From Lycorma delicatula (lineage: Eukaryota; Arthropoda; Insecta; Hemiptera; Fulgoridae), in assembly GCF_047948215.1 (NCBI RefSeq), contig NC_134456.1, positions 77,242,515 through 77,306,514 on the forward strand: 64,000 nt of DNA. Direction: 5' to 3'. The notes under the pieces are model-generated. The model was not told the origin of the DNA. It made no database searches and saw only the letters and a list, made by a program, of their open reading frames with translations. Shown piece by piece: positions 43,300 through 55,439 of this stretch. Numbering within the stretch: the first letter of the stretch is position 1; each line of letters starts with the position of its first letter. The translations under genes and the position numbers were made by a program.

Positions 43300-43313
43300 A
43301 AACTGCTTAGTTA

Positions 43314-43544
43314 CTGTAAGTATCCTAAGTTGCAATTGTTGTGTTCAAGAAAGAAAGATCAAAATTTACCTCAGTCCCTTTTATAAAGACAAAAAATAAA
43401 ATAATTAAGTAAATCAGTAAAGAATACAAAACACAATCATAAAGCAATAAAAATAGTTAATTTATTAAAGAAAACATAAAAAATGAGATTTTTTATGACG
43501 ATATGAGCAGCCCCAACGAAAAGCAAATTATTTGCTTATACTAT
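43314..43544. other. Unannotated stretch
   Basis: AT-rich; nothing recognised. Confidence 0.4.
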
Positions 43545-44835
43545 AGGTGATACGAAAAGGACTTCACAACTTTAAAAGCATGTAAAATTTTATTTAGATA
43601 ACTTACAAATTCGGTTGAAGTCTCATTTCATAACAAAACGCATAAAGTTTGTCACCCAACATTCACTTTTGTTCGAAATGGCTTCCATTTCTAATCCGAG
43701 ATTAATCCCGCCTGAAATCGATTTCATTCCAGAATGTAGCTCTGATTCAAAGTCATAGCTCTACAAGATCATTAGGTAAATGTGGTACATAAAACCGATC
43801 TTTAAAGCAATCCCATAAGTAAAAATCTAGCGGAATCAAATCTGGGGAGCGAGGTGGCTATGGAATTGGGCATTAACCACCGACTTGAGAATCAAGTATC
43901 ATGAAAATATCGGACTTCTAGATTGTAGTAAGGAATCCCGTCTTGTTGGCAGTAATGGCCTCTATCTTGGTCATCATCGTCTATCTGAGAGATTGGAAAA
44001 TTTTGTCAAGATAAACGTTACCATTTACGGTTGCTTCCTGGAGGAAGAATGGGTCGTACAGTCTTTGTTTGCTTAGGAAATAAAAACATTTACGTTAAGG
44101 CTATCACGAATATGCTGTAAGGATGTATGTTGAAGATTTTCTCTTCCCCATATTCGGCAGTTATGGGTGATCACCTTGCTATTGATGTAAAACGTTGACT
44201 AATCACTAAAAATTACATCGTCTAAAATTGTACCGCTGTCTGCAATTCTATCCATTATTTCCACTTAAAACTGCAGCCGAGAAACTTTGTCATCATCTGT
44301 AATGTTTTGAATCGTATGGTTTCAAATACAATCGTTTATATAAACGCACCAAACAGTCGTTTGTGGAATGCTAGTCTCACATGACGCACGTCGAGCTGAT
44401 TCTTTTTGGACTTCCTGCAAAGCTTTCTCCGAGTTGTTCCACAGAAGCTTCAGGAACGCATGGGCGTCCCTGAAGCTGCTGTTTTTGTATGCTTAAAGAA
44501 CAATTTGTCGCAACGAAGATTTGGGGCCAAGAATAAATTGTATGCCTACTAGAAGGTTCCCTACCGTACCTAATGTAAATTACGTCGAACTGCAGTTGCT
44601 GACTGAAAACCGTCAAACCAAAACACACAGCGAGTACGCAATTCCGCATCAGTAAATCTATCCATTTTTAACAACTCTGGTTACAGCGCTGGTGGCCGAA
44701 TTCGGTACTAATGAACTATGTATGTCAAAACTTGATGTGTTTTGCTTGAAATGAGACCTCAACCGAATCTGTAAGTTAATTAAAAACGTTTTTATATGTG
44801 TTAATGTTGTGAAGTCCTTTTTGAATCACCCGGGT
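43545..44835 (-). mobile_element. DUF4817-type DNA transposon, complete ends, dead transposase
   Basis: Left end AGGTGATACGAAAAGGACTT and right end (reverse complement) GGGTGATTCAAAAAGGACTT begin ~110-bp inverted repeats. They share CTTCACAAC, TTCGGTTGA and GTCTCATTTC blocks. TATA lies outside both ends, consistent with TA target use. The 1.29-kb length with one transposase gene between the repeats is what an intact element would have. Confidence 0.85.
43663..44665 (-). pseudogene. DUF4817-type transposase, nearly full length, degenerate
   Basis: Starts MDRFTDAELR at 44,665 and ends GSHFEQK with a stop at 43,663, about 334 codons, near family length. Visible parts: the N-terminal helix-turn-helix region (RYGREPSSRHTIYSW, then GRPCVPEASVEQLGES and SPKRISSTC), TVNGNVYLDK-like residues in the middle, a GFLTTI-type QQDGIPYYN region, then PPRSPDLIPLDFYLWDCFKD and VPHLPNDLVEL. 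The LWG motif reads LWD. Frame changes and stops occur through the middle, and the FSDE block with the first Asp is not clear. A 90-codon N-terminal frame (44,377-44,649) is uninterrupted. Intact relatives cut and paste their own element in the nucleus. Confidence 0.85.
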
Positions 44836-45294
44836 ATAGTCTGCTCTACCCTAAACTGGAAAATTAATAAGATTTTTTTTTTAATACTTTTTCTGATCAA
44901 ATTTATTAAAAAAATTAAATTAAATAACAAAAGGTTTTTGAACGGTCTCGTAATTCTGTTATTGATTTTAACAATAAAACACTGGTAATAAATGCTTAAC
45001 TTGCTTAGTACATATATTTTGTGTAATTAAAACAAAAATCTTAATAGATTACAATAAAAATTTTGTAATGAAAACTTGTTACATAATTTTATTTTTCTTT
45101 AATTTAAATAATGATTAATAATAAAAAGATTTGATAATGTAAATTAAGGAAAGGAAATTGTAGAACCCATTCCATAAAATACTAAGTGCTCAATATTATT
45201 ATTAATAACATAAACTCGCTAAGTATATTATCCATTTTATAACAGAAATAACGCCTCTGTAAGCAAACATTTTATCCCTTTATAATATTATAGT
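44836..45294. other. AT-rich unannotated stretch
   Basis: Nothing recognised, although the LINE that follows may begin a little earlier than annotated. Confidence 0.45.
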
Positions 45295-46595
45295 ATTCAT
45301 ATGTGAAGAATGAAGAACAATTAGCTTAACTACTCGTGCATCAAAAATCTTAACTACAATTCTGTACAGAATAATTGAGAGGAGAGTGGAAGAAGTGTTA
45401 GGAGAAGACCAATTTGGTTCAGGAAAAAAATAAAGCGATAAGGGAAGCAATTGTAGCGGTCAAATTAACAGTAGAAGGAAGATTAAAGAAAAACAAACCA
45501 ATATACTTGGCATTTATAGATCTAGAAAAGGCATTCGATAACGTAGACTGGAATAAAATGTTCAGCATTTTAAAAAGTTAGGGTTCAAATGCAGAGATAG
45601 AAGAACGATTGTTAACATTTACAGGAACAGCAACAGTAGTAATTGAAGAACACCAGAAAAAAACCGTAATAAAAACGGGAGCCCGACAAGGATGTTCCCT
45701 ATCACCTTTAATTTTTAATCTTTACATAGAACTAGCAGTTAATGATGTTAAAGAACAATTTAGATCCGGAGTAACAGTACAAGGTGAAACGATAAAGATG
45801 CTAAGATTTGCTGATAATATAGTAAGTCTAGCCGAGAGTAAAAAATATTTAGAAGAAACAATGAACGGCATAGATGAAGTCCTACGCAAGAACTACAGCA
45901 TGAAAATAAACTAGAATAAAACTCAAGTAATGAAACGTAGTAGAAATAACGCAGATAGAGCACTGAATGTAAAAATAGGAAGAGAAAAGATTATGGAGGT
46001 AGAAGAATTTTGTTATTTGGGAAGTAGAATTACTAAATATGGACGAAGCAGGAGCGATATAAAATGTCGAATAGCACAAAAACGAAACGCACGGAAACGA
46101 ACCTTCAGTCAGAAATATAAATATGTTTACATCAAAAATCAATTTAAACGTCAGGAAAAGACTTTTGAAAGTATATGTTTGGAGCGTAGCTTTATATGGA
46201 AGTGAAACTTGGACGAACCGAGAAGAAAAGATTAGAAGCTTTTGAAATGCGGTGTTATAGGAGAATGTTAAAAATCAGGTGGATAGATAAAGTGACAAAT
46301 GAAGAGGTGTTGCGGCAAATCTATGAAGAAGGAAGCATTTGGAAAAATATAGTTAAAAGAAGAGGCAGACTTATAGACCACATATTAAGGCATCCTGGAA
46401 TAGTCGCTTTAATATTGGAAGGACAGGTAGAAGGAAAAAATTGTGCAGGCAGGCAACGTTTGGAATTCGTAAAACAAATTGTTAGGGATGTAACATGTAG
46501 GGGGTATACTGAAATGAAACGACTAGCACTAGATAGTGAATCTTGGAGAGCTGAATCAAGTTAGTCAAATGATTGAAGACTAAAAAAAAAAAAAA
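45295..46595 (+). pseudogene. RTE-like non-LTR retrotransposon, 5'-truncated, dead
   Basis: Plus-strand order: RTISLTTRASKILTTILYRI, YLAFIDLEKAFDNVDW (first catalytic Asp region), GARQGCSLSPLIFNLYIE, MLRFADNIVSLAE, then EFCYLGSRIT, EAFEMRCYRRMLKIRWIDKV, HILRHPGIVALILEGQ and EMKRLALDSESW. The RT active site reads FADN where FADD or YADD is expected (Asp codon 45,813-45,815, Asn 45,816-45,818). Frames 45,609-45,914, 45,930-46,205 and 46,196-46,564 are linked by stops or shifts. The endonuclease half is missing. The element ends in about 14 A (46,582-46,595). The clade (RTE-like) is from overall similarity and is less certain than the class. Confidence 0.85.
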
Positions 46596-47980
46596 TTGTT
46601 CATATTTGGCTTAAATTAAAGGTAAATATATACAGATTTAGAGAAAATAAGTCAAAATCAAACAGTATTGTTTGGATTCATAAAAATAAAAAAAAAAAAA
46701 AAAAAACATATAAAAAGTTTTTGGCTGGAAAGGTGATTGATGTATTATAATTTCAGCTTTGAACTGTGTTACAGGAAATCCCCCATGTGTATATCTGTCT
46801 TACTTTTCTAGTTTTAGCGGATTGTTACAGCTGTCGCCCCCACCTTCTCCGCTCCTACTTTCCACTTCCGTTTATCTTCCAAATCTTATTTATAAAGCTA
46901 TATTTTTTTTTTGTAAATATTTTCCTTACTGATATAACTGTTTAAACGTGTTGTAAAGAAGGGTTGTTTAAACAGTCGATCTATTAATAATGTAAACATA
47001 ATAGATTCAAATTATTATGAGGTTTTATCATTCTGATTTTACGAGTAATTAAAATTATTATTTGTATTGCAGATTACAGTTTGAAATGGTTATTTATATA
47101 TTATTTCTACATAAGTAAACCTTGCGTGTAGGAACTATTGAGTTGTCAATATTTACAATAATTATGAATACAGGTAGTTAGAAAGAAGATTCAAATAGTG
47201 TCTTATTTATTATATTCGGAACCATTTGAACAATAAATAATTATACTTTCACTTAGATGTCATAATCAATCGGTTCTAAAAAAACCTGTATTGACTAATT
47301 CCTGTATCGAAAATAATATATTAATTATAGCTATGTTCAATAATTACAAGTATACGATTCCCGGTTTACTACAAATATTAAAATTGACTCTCTTTCACTT
47401 TATGAGCTGTATACTCGTATATTATTATAAATCAACTGATCAAATCAGTGATATAAAATGTTGGTAGTATTCAGTTCCTTCGATTGACACCACAATTCTG
47501 GTTATTCACAACAGGAAGTAGTTGTTACGTTAACATAATTCTTAGAGAAAGCTATTATTTGACGGGTATATATTTCTCCTCGGTTAATAGGGTCTTCTAT
47601 TATTATAATTTTATATATCTAATAACAAGTTGGAATTTTTTTTTATATTCTAGAAAAATATCCTGTTTAACATGGAACGTTTATTTCAAGTTTAAGGATG
47701 AGGATAAAAATTATAAGAGAGGAGGATTCTTTGACTGTTGACTGATTTTGATATTAGTCCATGATTAAGTCTTGTTACTTCATATAGGAAAATTATAATT
47801 CCAATAGTGAATGGTAACGAACTAGCCCAAGTGGATTATTTTTATGGTATAAGCTGTTTATGATAATTTTTGCTTTCTCTTGGACGGCTCTCTCTGTTTA
47901 TTTCTACCAGATTGAATTTTTTTGCAATATTCAATTTTTTAAACGGATTTTATGATCAATTTTATAGATTTTTTTAATAT
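46596..47980. other. AT-rich unannotated stretch
   Basis: A run of about 18 A lies at 46,688. TATTTGGCTTAAATTAAAGG near 46,605 resembles a family H arm end. The 85-codon frame at 47,484-47,741 has no recognisable motif. Confidence 0.45.
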
Positions 47981-47995
47981 ATATTTATTCTTATT

Positions 47996-48288
47996 TTTGT
48001 TTCCTGTTTAGCCTCCGGTAATTACCTTTCAGATAATACTTCAGAGGATGAATGAGGATGATATGTATGAGTGTAAATGAACAGTAATCTTGTACAGTCT
48101 CAGTTCGACCATTCCTGAGATGTGTGGTTAATAGAAACGCATCCACCAAAGAACACCGGTATCCACGATCTAGTATTCAAATCCGTGTAAAATAACTGAC
48201 CTTACTAGGATTTGAACGCTGGAACTCTCGACTTCCAAATCAGCTGATTTGGGAAGACGCGTTCACCACTAGACCAAGCCGGTGGGTT
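47996..48288 (-). mobile_element. SINE B with imperfect target-site duplication
   Basis: Reverse copy from TTTGTTTCCTGTTTAGCC to CAAGCCGGTGGGTT. ATATTTATTCTTATT (47,981-47,995) and ATATTTATTTTTACT (48,289-48,303) match at 13 of 15 positions. The palindrome CCAAATCAGCTGATTTGG is intact. Confidence 0.93.
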
Positions 48289-48303
48289 ATATTTATTTTT
48301 ACT

Positions 48304-48713
48304 ATTTATGTTTTAACTAACTACTACTGATAATTTTACTAAAATAAAATCGGTATTTTATGCAGTATATGTAAGTTATATAAACGTTTCGCCAATATAA
48401 TCTTAGCTGTTTTAAATCTCTTAAATCACACTTATCAATTTTTATTATGTTCATATTTATACTTAAGTTTATTTACTCAGTCATAGATAAAAATTTTCAA
48501 ATGTGTTTAAAATTAAAAAAAATCGAGTGCCAAAAAAAAATAACGTAACGTAAAAAAAACGTAGAGTTCACAACCTTACGGTCGACATAGGAAACCTCTG
48601 GGCACGGCTTTTGAAATTCGCATTTGATTTTCAAATGAGTGCGTTAGGCGTGCGGATGACAAATTTGGGTATAATATTTGTGCTTAGTATAATTTAAAAA
48701 AATCTATTTAAAC

Positions 48714-48716
<3 letters not shown>
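48304..48716. other. Unannotated stretch
   Basis: No feature recognised. 48,570-48,660 is less AT-rich. Confidence 0.4.

Positions 48717-48756
<40 letters not shown>
48717..48756. repeat. (TA)n microsatellite
   Basis: Perfect 40-bp TA array beside a possible retroposon tail. Confidence 0.97.
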
Positions 48757-48763
<7 letters not shown>

Positions 48764-48781
48764 TATACATATTTATATAGC

Positions 48782-48925
48782 CCATGACACTTCTGGTAAC
48801 GTAAGGATTCCAGCGCGGCGTCATACATCTAAATCGGTTCAGCCGTTGAGCTTCTACGGTGGAACAAACACACATGGGTACATACACCCTAAATACATTA
48901 CACTACTTTTTGGGTAGTCGTGTAA
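48782..48925 (-). mobile_element. Possible RTE-like or SINE tail
   Basis: CTAAATCGGTTCAGCCGTTG followed by AGCTTCTACGGTGGAACAAA and ACACACATGGGTACATACA resembles the 3' untranslated tails of RTE-type LINEs and the SINEs that use them (AAATCGGTTCAGCCGTT ... ACAAACACAC). A TA microsatellite sits next to it, as often happens at such ends. No protein part and no boundaries were identified, and the orientation is uncertain. Confidence 0.35.
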
Positions 48926-51643
48926 ATATGTACCTTATTACATTAGTTTGTTGGATTAAGTTATAATATTTGAAATGATGCACTCAAACGAGCTTTGTAA
49001 ACAAAAGGCCATGCGTGAAAGTATAATGGAGATTTCGTTGCTTAAAAAAATCTGTTGTTCAATGACTCTAATTAACTGAGGTGTAAACCTATTCTGACTT
49101 ATCAGATCATTGCGCAAGTCTCAGTTCAACGTTTTGGGTTGTATACTTTCTCACTTAGAGGAATAAATATTAAAAATAATCAAAAATTTGATTACGTGTA
49201 TCATTATAAAAGCAATCATTAGAAAATAAAGGGAAAAAAAAAGATCACACTTAGTTCTATAAAACTTGGCCGTGTTGCGGGATTATGCAGTTCAAAATGT
49301 CGGTGATGATTTAGAAAGAAAAACAGAGGATCCACATTGTAAAGTTGAGTTTTAAGGGATCATTTTTAGATGTGATCAGAAGGGACACAGCGAGGAAATT
49401 AGCATGCCATCAATCATCATAACAGAATCATGAACTATCTCACACAGTGGTATCACCATTCAGAAAGGGTATATTGTAATAGCATATCAAAAATTATCTA
49501 TCATTATTACCCACAGGACGGTTACAAGAATGTTGGAATTAACAGATGGTGAGAACAGGCTTATTGAAGTCTCAACAAGTCAAGTGAGTCAACTACTTAA
49601 GGTGAAAGCCGAAGTAGAAACGGGGTTTTTAGTTCCTTTTTAAGAAGGGATGCTGATGTATTTTTAAACCAAAGGCAAATGCTTGTTAGGTGCAAAAATT
49701 CATCTTCAACGCTGGTGATGGTGTATTTGTGGTTAATTTATATGATAACGGCAACAGTACGGGTCTTTTCTGTTATGCACCCTGCAGTCATTTTTATGCA
49801 TTATTTACAAATTGTTGTTTTTTCACACATTCGCAGATTTTGAAACCTAAAGCCTTCCGAATACAAGACTAGCACTTTTCCACTCTGACATTACGAGTTT
49901 ACAGTAACGAAGGACAAGTTTTCGCTCATACAGTCGTAAACCCATAACAATGGTTTTACAGCGTACTGTAATACGAAAACTAACGAGACATCATCTTAAC
50001 TTCAAAAGAAACGTACAATAATAAAATATTAACAAAATTCAAACTTTAACTTACCAGCAAAGTTCATCCAAAAGCAGACTTTCTGTACGGAGAAAATTAA
50101 CCTTTAAAGTACTTCTAAAAACTATGGTACAAACTCACACGTTTAACATACCATAAGCAGTTAATTAACCGAAATAATACTCGAATTATGGAACATTATT
50201 ATACAGGCGGCTGAAAGACTACTGTGTATCCTGCAAAATTTGATGAAATATATAGTTTTGATGAAACTGATACCGTAAGAAAAAATTCACTTGAATAGGA
50301 ATCCAATAGCTGAATGCTTGTACCTCATTCTTTACGGTTTCTCTTTTCATCCGAAGCCTACAGTATACATAAGAAGATGAATTTCGCATATCATTATTTT
50401 ATCACTCAAGAAACACAATAACAAAACTTTCAGAACAAAACAACAAGATATTAATATTGCGTAAAAATAGACAATACCAGATCGCTGTCTTATCTGTAAG
50501 CCGTACAGTCCTACACAGGCCACAGATTTACAAAATTATTTGTCTTCTAGATTATTATGTAATCATTTAATATGATCATGTACAGAATATTATATCATAA
50601 TTACATATAAATCTGCGAGAAAAAAAAAAACCGTTGTGGGGCGCATAACAAAAGTCCTGACAGTGCCTCTCTATGATCAAGAACACTTTATTAAAAAAAG
50701 GTTAGTGACATTTGTCAATAGGATATTTTTTTTTATTTTTTAAGAAAGGAATAGCGTAATAATTTGTAAAGGATATTCCTTACAAAAAAATTGAAAGATT
50801 ATTACTTCAATAAAATTTCGTAATAATTCAAAGTATTAACAAAATACACGATACAATATGTTACGGGTAGACTTCAATTAAAAGTTAAAGTATCTCTGTT
50901 TTAAATAATAAAGTTGTTTACTTAGCTTAATAGACAATTCATGTGGTTTAATAATCGATTATTTACTAATGCTAAGTTTATTAGCTGTGAGACTTATTTA
51001 GCTTAACGTTCAGTTTATCATAAGGTTTGAAATGTATCTAGAATTGCAATAAACACAATCTTTGTACATGAAATTAAAATAAAATTAGAACGATTATTAA
51101 CCAACTTGAGAATTATGACTGGTTCTATATTCGAATTTTACACTAATTATTATTAATTATTTACAGACTAATCGATAGATTGGTGTCTAATTGAATCATT
51201 GATTACCTGAAACGGTTGTTTACATTTCATTACATCTCATATCTATAACAACATATTACATATTTGCTTTTGCTAAATTAATCTTCAGTAATAAATAACA
51301 TTTAGTGGTATAATATGCCATAAAAAATAAACATTTAATAAAAAATAGTAGATAACTTGTGTATATTAATTAAATGTGATTTTTTTTCTGCAGTAAAATT
51401 GAATACAATTTTCCGTTTAATTTATTGGAAATTTGTTTAAAATCAAAATTAACGCGTAAGAAAAGCAACAAAAAGAATTCAAAGTTATAGTATGTAGAAA
51501 TTGCTTTATTTATTTTCATAATTTCTATTGTCATTTCGATTAAAAAATATTCTATCTGCACTATACATTTTATAAGTGAACTTAACTAAGGGGAAAATGA
51601 TTAAAAAGGCCCCTCAAAAAATTAATTAAGTCATTAATCTATT
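48926..51643. other. Unannotated 2.7-kb stretch
   Basis: The interval 49,240-50,350 is less AT-rich but no frame shows a recognisable motif; the 60-codon frame at 49,690-49,872 is unsupported. I found no inverted ends or shared repeats. This is the largest stretch I cannot explain. Confidence 0.4.
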
Positions 51644-52336
51644 AAAAAAATCTGATGTGGACACTACATGACTTCCTTGTACGCCGATTAAACTAATAAC
51701 ACATTTTTAAAAGTACATAAAATTTTATTTCATTAATAACTTCTGATATTATTTAATATTTTTTTTTTTATTGTAATCACTGAATTATTTATTGTAAAAT
51801 TTTTTTTAAACAATCAGAGATTAATAATTATTAATAAATTTTTATATTTAAATTAAAAAAAAAAAGTTAAAAAGAAAGGAGATAAAGTAAGATTCGAACC
51901 GATGTACTTTCCCTTGTAAGATCCAAATATTTCATTAAATAAAATTTTATTTGGCTGTAACTGTGCAACCAATGAAATTAAGTACCACTTATGATACATC
52001 GTTGAAAATCTCTCAATGAGGTCTTATTACTACAGTTAATAAAAGGTCAAAAATCCAATTTTTTTGATTTTGAGCTTTTTTGGACACTTTTGGCCTAATC
52101 GATTGCAATCAAAATGGGAGTTGAACAACTAGATGTTACAACAGTACTAAATCCAAAATTTCAACATCGTACGGCTTATCGTTTTTGTGTTATACGAGAT
52201 ACATACGTACGAACATACGTCACGCCGAAACTAGTCAAAATGGATTCATGGATGGTCAGAATTGATATTTCCGTTGAAATTTGAAAACCGAAATTTTTTA
52301 CGATTACAATATTTCCTTTACTTCGTTCAAGGAAGA
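51644..52336 (-). mobile_element. Family A element, near full length
   Basis: Reverse copy from AAAAAAATCTGATGTGGACA to CTTCGTTCAAGGAAGAAAAA. CATGACTTCCTTGTACGCC near the left end is the best-kept inner inverted motif in the window. The T-arm-like box is GATTCGAACCGATGT on the plus strand near 51,892. Confidence 0.92.
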
Positions 52337-53993
52337 AAAACAAATTTGAATTGTTGAAAATCGGCCTACTGGTTCAAAAGTTACTAGAATGCAAACATTT
52401 CTCCAAAAAAATAAATTATTTGACATATTGTTTGTTTGAAAACAATAAATTGATCTGTATACATTTTGGTTGAATACTAATTGTTACTATAAAACTAAAA
52501 ATATCTAAAAAGCCTGATCGATAAGGTAAATCGAGTCGGCACAAGAAGAAAATAATGAGAAGGATTGAATACATAGAGAAAAGATGAAAGAACGTAAAGA
52601 AGGAAAGAGACTAGAATAAGAAGAAAAATTACGAGGAACAGATTTGATGTAGGTGGGGGGGGGGGGGTTGAGAAAGATAATAAAAAAAACCGAATATTAT
52701 ATTATATTGAAAATATAAAAAATTGAAAATAATGATTATATTTTTTTTACGTTTGTAATATTATTTTTAATAGTAATACCAATAATATTTTATTATTATT
52801 TATTAGTTTATAATATAGATCTAGTAATAGTATTTATTGTTTTTTTTTTTTCAAAAGTATGAGTAGAGCTTACTGCTCCCTAAAATGAGTTGTGCTAAAA
52901 TTTATAAGGCTATTTTTATGTAAGACTGTTCTTTATATTGATAAGTGGGAACTACAGAAATTGCATTCAAAGTAGGTTGTTATAGACGTTTGAAAGAGCC
53001 AAAACACTATCTACCATTGGAGGGAGATTTAACTGTTATTCAACACTAGTTCTTACCTACTTTAGTAAAGTTTAGACATCCCTAAGTATTATACAATATT
53101 TACACGACGAATAACGCAAAATCAACTTATAATAATATATACTCTTTATTATAAATACAATTTTTTTACCGATACCAACATTATATTGTATTTTATAAAA
53201 CTCAATTACTTTCCTTGTAATTATAGAATTTACGATTTGAATGAAAAAATAACTCGGAACAAAATTAATTTTGATACAATTTTTATACTATTTAATTACA
53301 ACTTGGTAGAATTATAATCTAAACTATATACAAAAAAATCTTAAAATGTTCCACAGTGTTCCAATTATGTCAATTTTGGGAAGTGGAGGACGGAACTTTT
53401 TTTTAAGTTTATCACGGGACATTTGTTCAAAACTCATGTTAAAGTAACTCTGAAATCAATCCAATTGAGTTTAAAAGTTTTCCTAAATACCGAGATCTGT
53501 GCGATAAATCTATTTGCAATTTTCATTGCTTTTATATATTTGATGTAATCGTTTATATATGTAATTCACTTATGTTCAATGTGATGATAAATCATAATTT
53601 TTAAGTAGTGATATTGTGAAATGATTGTTTCTCTTTCTTGATTAAATAACAAAAATTTGAATAATATTGAGATTAAATAAATTATAGTAATTTAAAGCTA
53701 ATTTTATTCAATCCCAGGTTTGAAAGATTTCTTTACTCGATTAAATAAAATGTTTGTAATATTTTCGTAAAAAAATTTGTCACCTTTGAAAATAAAATAA
53801 AATTAATTTTTTCAATCTTTTTCCTACCGAGTGTTTTTTACTCGTATTTTTACCAAATTTAGAAGAAAAATAAAGTAAGGTATTACTTTCGATCGCACGG
53901 TGGGATTGGGGGTGAAATTTAATTTTCTTTACGTTTTGAGGTATGAGAAGTACTAAAAAAAACCTTTCGCTTAAAATGTAATTTCGTTATATA
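52337..53993. other. AT-rich unannotated stretch
   Basis: A run of 13 G lies at 52,655-52,667 in a purine-rich patch. No gene or shared repeat recognised. Confidence 0.5.
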
Positions 53994-53995
53994 TA

Positions 53996-54262
53996 TGCAG
54001 AGTGTGAGTCATAAGTATGGAAAAACCGTTCCAGATAAAATGCTATAACTTCTAGGATAAGGTATCAGTCAACTACTTTACCTATTAACAAGAAATAGAA
54101 TTTCAACACCTTATTGGGTGTTGTAACTCAAATATTTTAAATGGTAACACCCTTTGTGTGATGCATCATTTTAAAGGTTTTTTAAGACAAGAAAAATGGT
54201 ATAAATAAAAAGTTGGTACGATGTCTGCACCCATAATGGCGGCGGGACAAAAGTTTTACATT
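53996..54262 (+). repeat. Left ~265-bp terminal inverted repeat of the nested transposon
   Basis: Uninterrupted arm. Its inverse can be followed on the right through two insertions. Ends near GGGACAAAAGTTTTAC, matching TCAAAAGTTTATCTCGCC at 57,183. Confidence 0.85.
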
Positions 54263-54299
54263 TTGGAAAAAATTACATTGAAGATAATTTAGGGAAATG

Positions 54300-55436
54300 T
54301 TTTCGCAAATAAGTGTAAAAATTTGATTATGTGCGGTAATTCGATTTCTTCAGGCTGAGGGGTGTAATGCGGCTGAAATTCATCGACGAATAAGTAATGT
54401 GTACGGTAAAACTTCAGTGAGTGACAGATAAGTGCGACAATGGTGCAGGAACTTTAAAGCAGGTCGTGCAGATGTTCATGATGCTGGCGGTCAGGGAAGG
54501 AAGCGAGTGTCAACCGATGATCTCGTTGAGCGAGTGGATGAGGCGATTCGAGAAAATCGTCGGTTCACAATTTCTGTATTCAGTTATTCGTTTCCTGAAA
54601 TTTCAAGGTCAGTTTCTACACCATTGAGAGCGAGAGACTTCAGCACCGCAAACTGTGATGGGTTCCCAAGATGCTGTCCGACCATCACAAAACAATGAGA
54701 ATGGACGCCTCCCTAACATTTCTCCAGCGCTACCACAATGAAGGAGAAGATTTTTTGAACAAAATTGTCACAGGGGACGAGACATGGGTCCATTTCGAAA
54801 CTGAAGAAACAAAAGAACAATCCAAACAGTGGATGCATTCTCATTCTACCAGTAAACCAAAGAAGTTCAAGCGAACCTTCTCCAACAGAAAGTGTATGGC
54901 TACTGTGTTCTGGGACCGGAATGGAGTTCTGTTGGTGGAATTCATGGAACGTGGCACGACCATCAGTGCAGCCTCATACTGCGTGATTCTTCAACGTCTA
55001 CGAAGGGCAATTCAGAATAAACGGAGAGGAATGTTGTCATCAGGCATTGTCTTTCTCCACGACAATGCTCGGCCGCACACTGCAGCTGTAACAAAGAAGC
55101 TCCTGCAGCGTTTTCGTTGGGAAGTGTTTGATCACCCACCATACAGCCCGGACTTGGCTCCATCCGATTTTCACCTCTTTGCTCACATGAAACGCTGGCT
55201 AGGAGGACAACATTTTGGTACAGACATCGAGCTGCAGACCAGCGTAGAAACATGGCTGAAAACACAGGCGGCTCCGTTCTTGACAAGAGTATTGAAAAGT
55301 TGGTACCATGCTACGACAAATGTTTAAATCGGAGTGGCGACTATGTAGAGAAATAGCGTAACTATGTAAGTACTTGTTAAAAATAAAAAAAAATTATTTT
55401 AACTGTGGTTTTTATTTCGCGACTGATCGGACCTTG
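54300..55436 (+). mobile_element. Mariner-type element nested in the DUF4817 transposon
   Basis: A mariner transposase remnant on the plus strand, opposite to the host element. The right end TTTTATTTCGCGACTGATCG then GACCTTG looks like a mariner terminus; the left terminus is decayed (TTTTCGCAAATAAG). At the right boundary the host transposase resumes in reverse, so the mariner lies in the host's C-terminal coding end. Confidence 0.75.
54325..55356 (+). pseudogene. Mariner DD34D transposase, degenerate
   Basis: N-terminal VIRFLQAEGCNAAEIHRRIS and VRQWCRNFKAGRADVHD belong to the helix-turn-helix part, broken by a TAA at 54,429-54,431. A frame change follows near 54,600-54,670. A 218-codon frame (54,671-55,327) then holds VTGDETWVHF (Asp 54,776), VFLHDNARPHTAAV (Asp 55,061) and YSPDLAPSDFHLF. 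Counting residues gives exactly 34 between the second and third Asp, so the full catalytic triad of a mariner is kept. The final LVPCYDKCLNRSGDYVEK lies in another frame and stops at 55,356. It cannot encode a complete protein. Confidence 0.93.
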
Positions 55437-55439
55437 AAA

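Noticed and set aside
45760..46142. Minus-strand Ser/Phe/Tyr-rich proteins
   Set aside because: Antisense shadows of the RTE-like LINE.
48714..48917. 67-codon plus-strand protein
   Set aside because: Its first third is translated TA microsatellite and the rest is a retroposon-tail-like sequence.
54963..55286. 107-residue minus-strand protein
   Set aside because: Antisense shadow of the mariner transposase.
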